In this document: positions 62,801 to 64,000 of the stretch, piece by piece | How positions within the stretch are numbered: position 1 is the stretch's first letter | Layout: every line of letters starts with the position of its first letter | Assembly: GCA_046350375.1 (NCBI GenBank) | Contig: JAXMAO010000002.1 | Coordinates: 310,001 to 374,000 of the forward strand | Direction: 5' to 3' | DNA length: 64,000 bases | From: JAXMAO01 sp046350375 | Lineage (GTDB): Bacteria > Planctomycetota > Phycisphaerae > UBA1845 > UTPLA1 | The notes under the pieces: generated by a model | What the model saw: the letters and a program-made list of their open reading frames with translations, nothing else | Databases searched by the model: none | What the model was told of the DNA's origin: nothing | Translations under genes and position numbers: made by a program

Positions 62801-64000
62801 TTGACCCATCGGCCGCGGTACTTTTCGGGGGCGTCGGAGTTGAACGTGCCGTCGGGGGAGACGGCGCAGAAGAGCAGTTCATTATGAGGCGGCGCAAACG
62901 TGTCCCAAATGCGTTGCTGCCAGAGGACGTAGTCAACCTCGCCGAACGCCGGGGCCTCATGAACCACGCCTGTGCCGGAATCCAGCGTGACAAATGGCGC
63001 CGACTCGACAGTCCAGGCAAATCGAAGCAATCGCGACTTATCATTTTGGAGCAGTGGCTTCCACTCGCCCATCGGGTCGCCATCGGGCGACTTTGTCCGG
63101 TAGTAGCACTCTGGAAACGGCGGCACATACCGCAGGTCGACCAAGTCACTCCCCTTCAGCGTCCGCTCGACGGTCCACTCTTTCTTGAACTTCTTCGCGA
63201 GTGACTCGACCAGGTCGGCCGCGACGATCAGGCGCTCGTCGGCCTTGGCGTCGTGGACGACGGCGTAGTCGAACTTCTCGTTGACCGCCGCGAACATGTT
63301 CGACAGCAGGGTCCACGGCGTGGTGGTCCAGACCAGGAGTGACACGCGGGGCGCGGCTGAACCCGCCGGCTGAACTACCTCTTCTTGGGGGGCACGGGCT
63401 TTCAGCCCGTGATCTGCGGAACTTGCATCGTGCTCACTCTCGATCCAGACCCAGCGGTAGTTATCCCCTAGGCCGCGTCGACTGGGGTTGCTCGCGATGT
63501 AGGTCAGTTTCTCCTGGAAGTCACTCGGTCCGCGTACGATTCGGTCGAAATATTCTTCCTGCCAAAGCGATCCTTCGGTTCCGCGCAGTTTCTGGATTTC
63601 CCTCGCGGAGTAGCCCTTGATGCTGTGCAACAACTCCGAGATGGACCACCATTTTCCGGGCGACTGCTCCGCGGGCGTGCAGAGCAGGTGCACGTGATCT
63701 GGCATGACGATGACGGCGTGCAGGCTCATGCGAGATCCGTCCCAATGGCGGCAGGCGGCGAGCACGATGTCCCGTTCCCCTTCGCTCAGCTCCCCATGTC
63801 GAAGGCGAAAAGTGAGGAAGCAGGTCGTGCCGCCTTGTTCCCAATGCGGGAGGTTGCGCCGGTGCTGCACCAAATCGGCGCCGACCAGCTTGGACATCGC
63901 GGGAGCAGGTTGGTTGGCCTGGCCCGACACGGGCTGAAAGCCCGTGCCCCCCGGCTGATTGCTGCCCATGCCCGCCGATTGATTGCCCGTGCCCCCCAGA
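59811..64000 (-). CDS. ileS: Isoleucyl-tRNA synthetase (type 2), 5' end outside window; contains two in-frame RAYT insertions and C-terminal indels
   Basis: Class I synthetase charging tRNA-Ile. Visible from its CP1 editing domain onward: SLLVWTTTPWTL (about 63310-63345), editing-site GTGVVHEAPAFGEVDY, NNVDWSLSRERYWGTPLPIW, VIDCWFDSGAMPFAQW, DQTRGWFYSLLAISTLLFG, and the ATP-site KMSKS (61216-61230). The TRGWFYSLL and SGAMPFAQW forms place it with the eukaryote-like type 2 enzymes. The frame is open to the right edge, so the HIGH region lies outside. Two RAYT-containing segments interrupt it in frame, one just before WTTTPWTL and one between STLLFG and PLPFRNCIVLG. In the last 270 bp three single-base shifts (about 60080, 60015 and 59920) are needed to read LEREGLAREIVHHVQQM and the true C-terminus SLVPRLPPDGERESVDVDG to the stop at 59811. 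Function is retained only if these shifts are sequence errors. Confidence 0.88.
61324..61454 (-). repeat. 18-bp tandem repeat in the ileS coding sequence, about seven copies
   Basis: The plus-strand unit is GCGCCAGGGTGTCGCGTG with variants. It is translated in the ileS frame as successive six-residue units TRHSGA, TRHSDS, TQHPGA, TRHPGA, TRHPGA, TRHPGG and TRHSGA. It directly abuts the 61455-61473 palindrome of the second RAYT element and appears to have grown out of its flank. There are no spacers, so it is not a CRISPR array. Confidence 0.9.
61455..61999 (-). mobile_element. REP-RAYT element 2, inserted in frame in ileS
   Basis: Bounded by inverted palindromes CACGGGCCTCCGGCCCGTG (61455-61473) and its inverse (61981-61999). 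Between them, on the ileS strand and in its frame, lies a complete REP-associated tyrosine transposase domain of about 150 residues: RRHRTLPHWEMGGRSYFITF, the HUH metal-binding VVMPDHVHLLCTP, LLHSIKGFSAQAIN, IWQEEYHDHVI, and AYLLSNPVRKGL, which carries the presumed nucleophilic Tyr. There is no stop codon anywhere in the element. The palindromes themselves are translated as GTGLRPVSG and HGPEARAT. RAYTs are single-copy Y1 transposases that act on REP palindromes. This one looks catalytically intact but has no separate gene boundaries. Confidence 0.87.
63393..63946 (-). mobile_element. REP-RAYT element 1, inserted in frame in ileS
   Basis: Bounded by inverted palindromes CACGGGCTTTCAGCCCGTG (63393-63411) and its inverse (63928-63946). 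The enclosed RAYT domain (about 63412-63897) reads in the ileS frame: HRRNLPHWEQGGTTCFLTF, HUH motif VIVMPDHVHLLCTP, LLHSIKGYSAREIQ, LWQEEYFDRIV and TYIASNPSRRGL. It is clearly homologous to element 2, matching it over its whole length with scattered differences, and is nine bases (three codons) longer. The palindromes are translated as GTGFQPVSG and HGLKARAP, the same reading phases as in element 2. An internal ATG at 63897 (MSKLVGADLV) could start a free transposase, but no stop ends it before IleRS sequence resumes. Confidence 0.87.
63947..64000 (-). repeat. Imperfect short tandem repeat next to RAYT element 1
   Basis: On the minus strand, GGGCACGGGCAATCAATCGGC is followed by GGGCATGGGCAGCAATCAGCC and then GGGGCACGGGC, giving GGTGNQSAG-MGSNQPGGTG in the ileS frame. 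It is cut by the window edge. It parallels the tandem repeat beside element 2, though at the opposite end of the element. Confidence 0.55.

Noticed and set aside
61455..63946. RAYT insertions as true inteins or group I/II introns
   Set aside because: No N-terminal Cys/Ser block, no His-Asn C-terminal junction and no intron structure. The bounding features are REP-type palindromes.

Overview
The window is about 64 kb of high-GC bacterial chromosome. Its gene content points to a member of the Planctomycetota, probably an uncultured lineage known from a metagenome. The pointers are large Ser/Thr protein kinases fused to WD40 or TPR regions, an ECF sigma factor beside one of them, an H-X9-DG prepilin-like protein, a TMTC-like TPR membrane protein, five secreted proteins ending in dockerin-like calcium-binding repeats, a B12-dependent ribonucleotide reductase and a eukaryote-like (type 2) IleRS. 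The species cannot be named from the sequence alone.

Layout. 1-430: the end of an integrated element, with an integrase C-terminus running into a tRNA-Val gene. 0.6-25 kb: extracellular and surface functions (LamG/dockerin protein, ECF sigma factor plus kinase-WD40, GT2 glycosyltransferase, fused E1 dehydrogenase, metzincin protease, TMTC-like protein, metal P-type ATPase, dockerin protein, subtilisin-like protease with seven Ig-like repeats). 25-29 kb: a UDP-sugar dehydrogenase followed by two genes of visibly lower GC, which end at a second copy of the dehydrogenase 3' end. 29-36 kb: small enzymes, two DUF1579-type proteins, a cyclic-diphosphoglycerate-synthetase-like NTPase, sucC and two more dockerin proteins. 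36-44 kb: nrdJ, a PD40 propeller, a prepilin-like protein and rpsA. 44-51 kb: lipid and envelope enzymes, rpsU and a PEP/pyruvate-binding protein. 51-56 kb: dnaA with a recognisable promoter, a GNAT protein, a GT9 glycosyltransferase broken by frameshifts and a cysteine-desulfurase-like enzyme. 56-64 kb: a second kinase (TPR type), tag, and ileS running off the right edge.

The most unusual feature is ileS (59811 to beyond 64000, minus strand). Its reading frame is interrupted twice by complete REP-associated tyrosine transposase (RAYT, HUH/Y1) modules. Each is bounded by an inverted pair of 19-bp palindromes, and each lies on the same strand and in the same frame as the synthetase, with no stop codon. 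IleRS motifs resume in frame after each insertion. The elements behave like coding-transparent mobile elements, an intein-like outcome with no visible splicing motifs.

A caution on sequence quality: four places (18.3-18.6, 46.15, 54.3-54.6 and 59.75-60.09 kb) carry clusters of apparent single-base indels inside recognisable genes. These are either local assembly errors or real decay, and they limit confidence in the ends of the affected genes.
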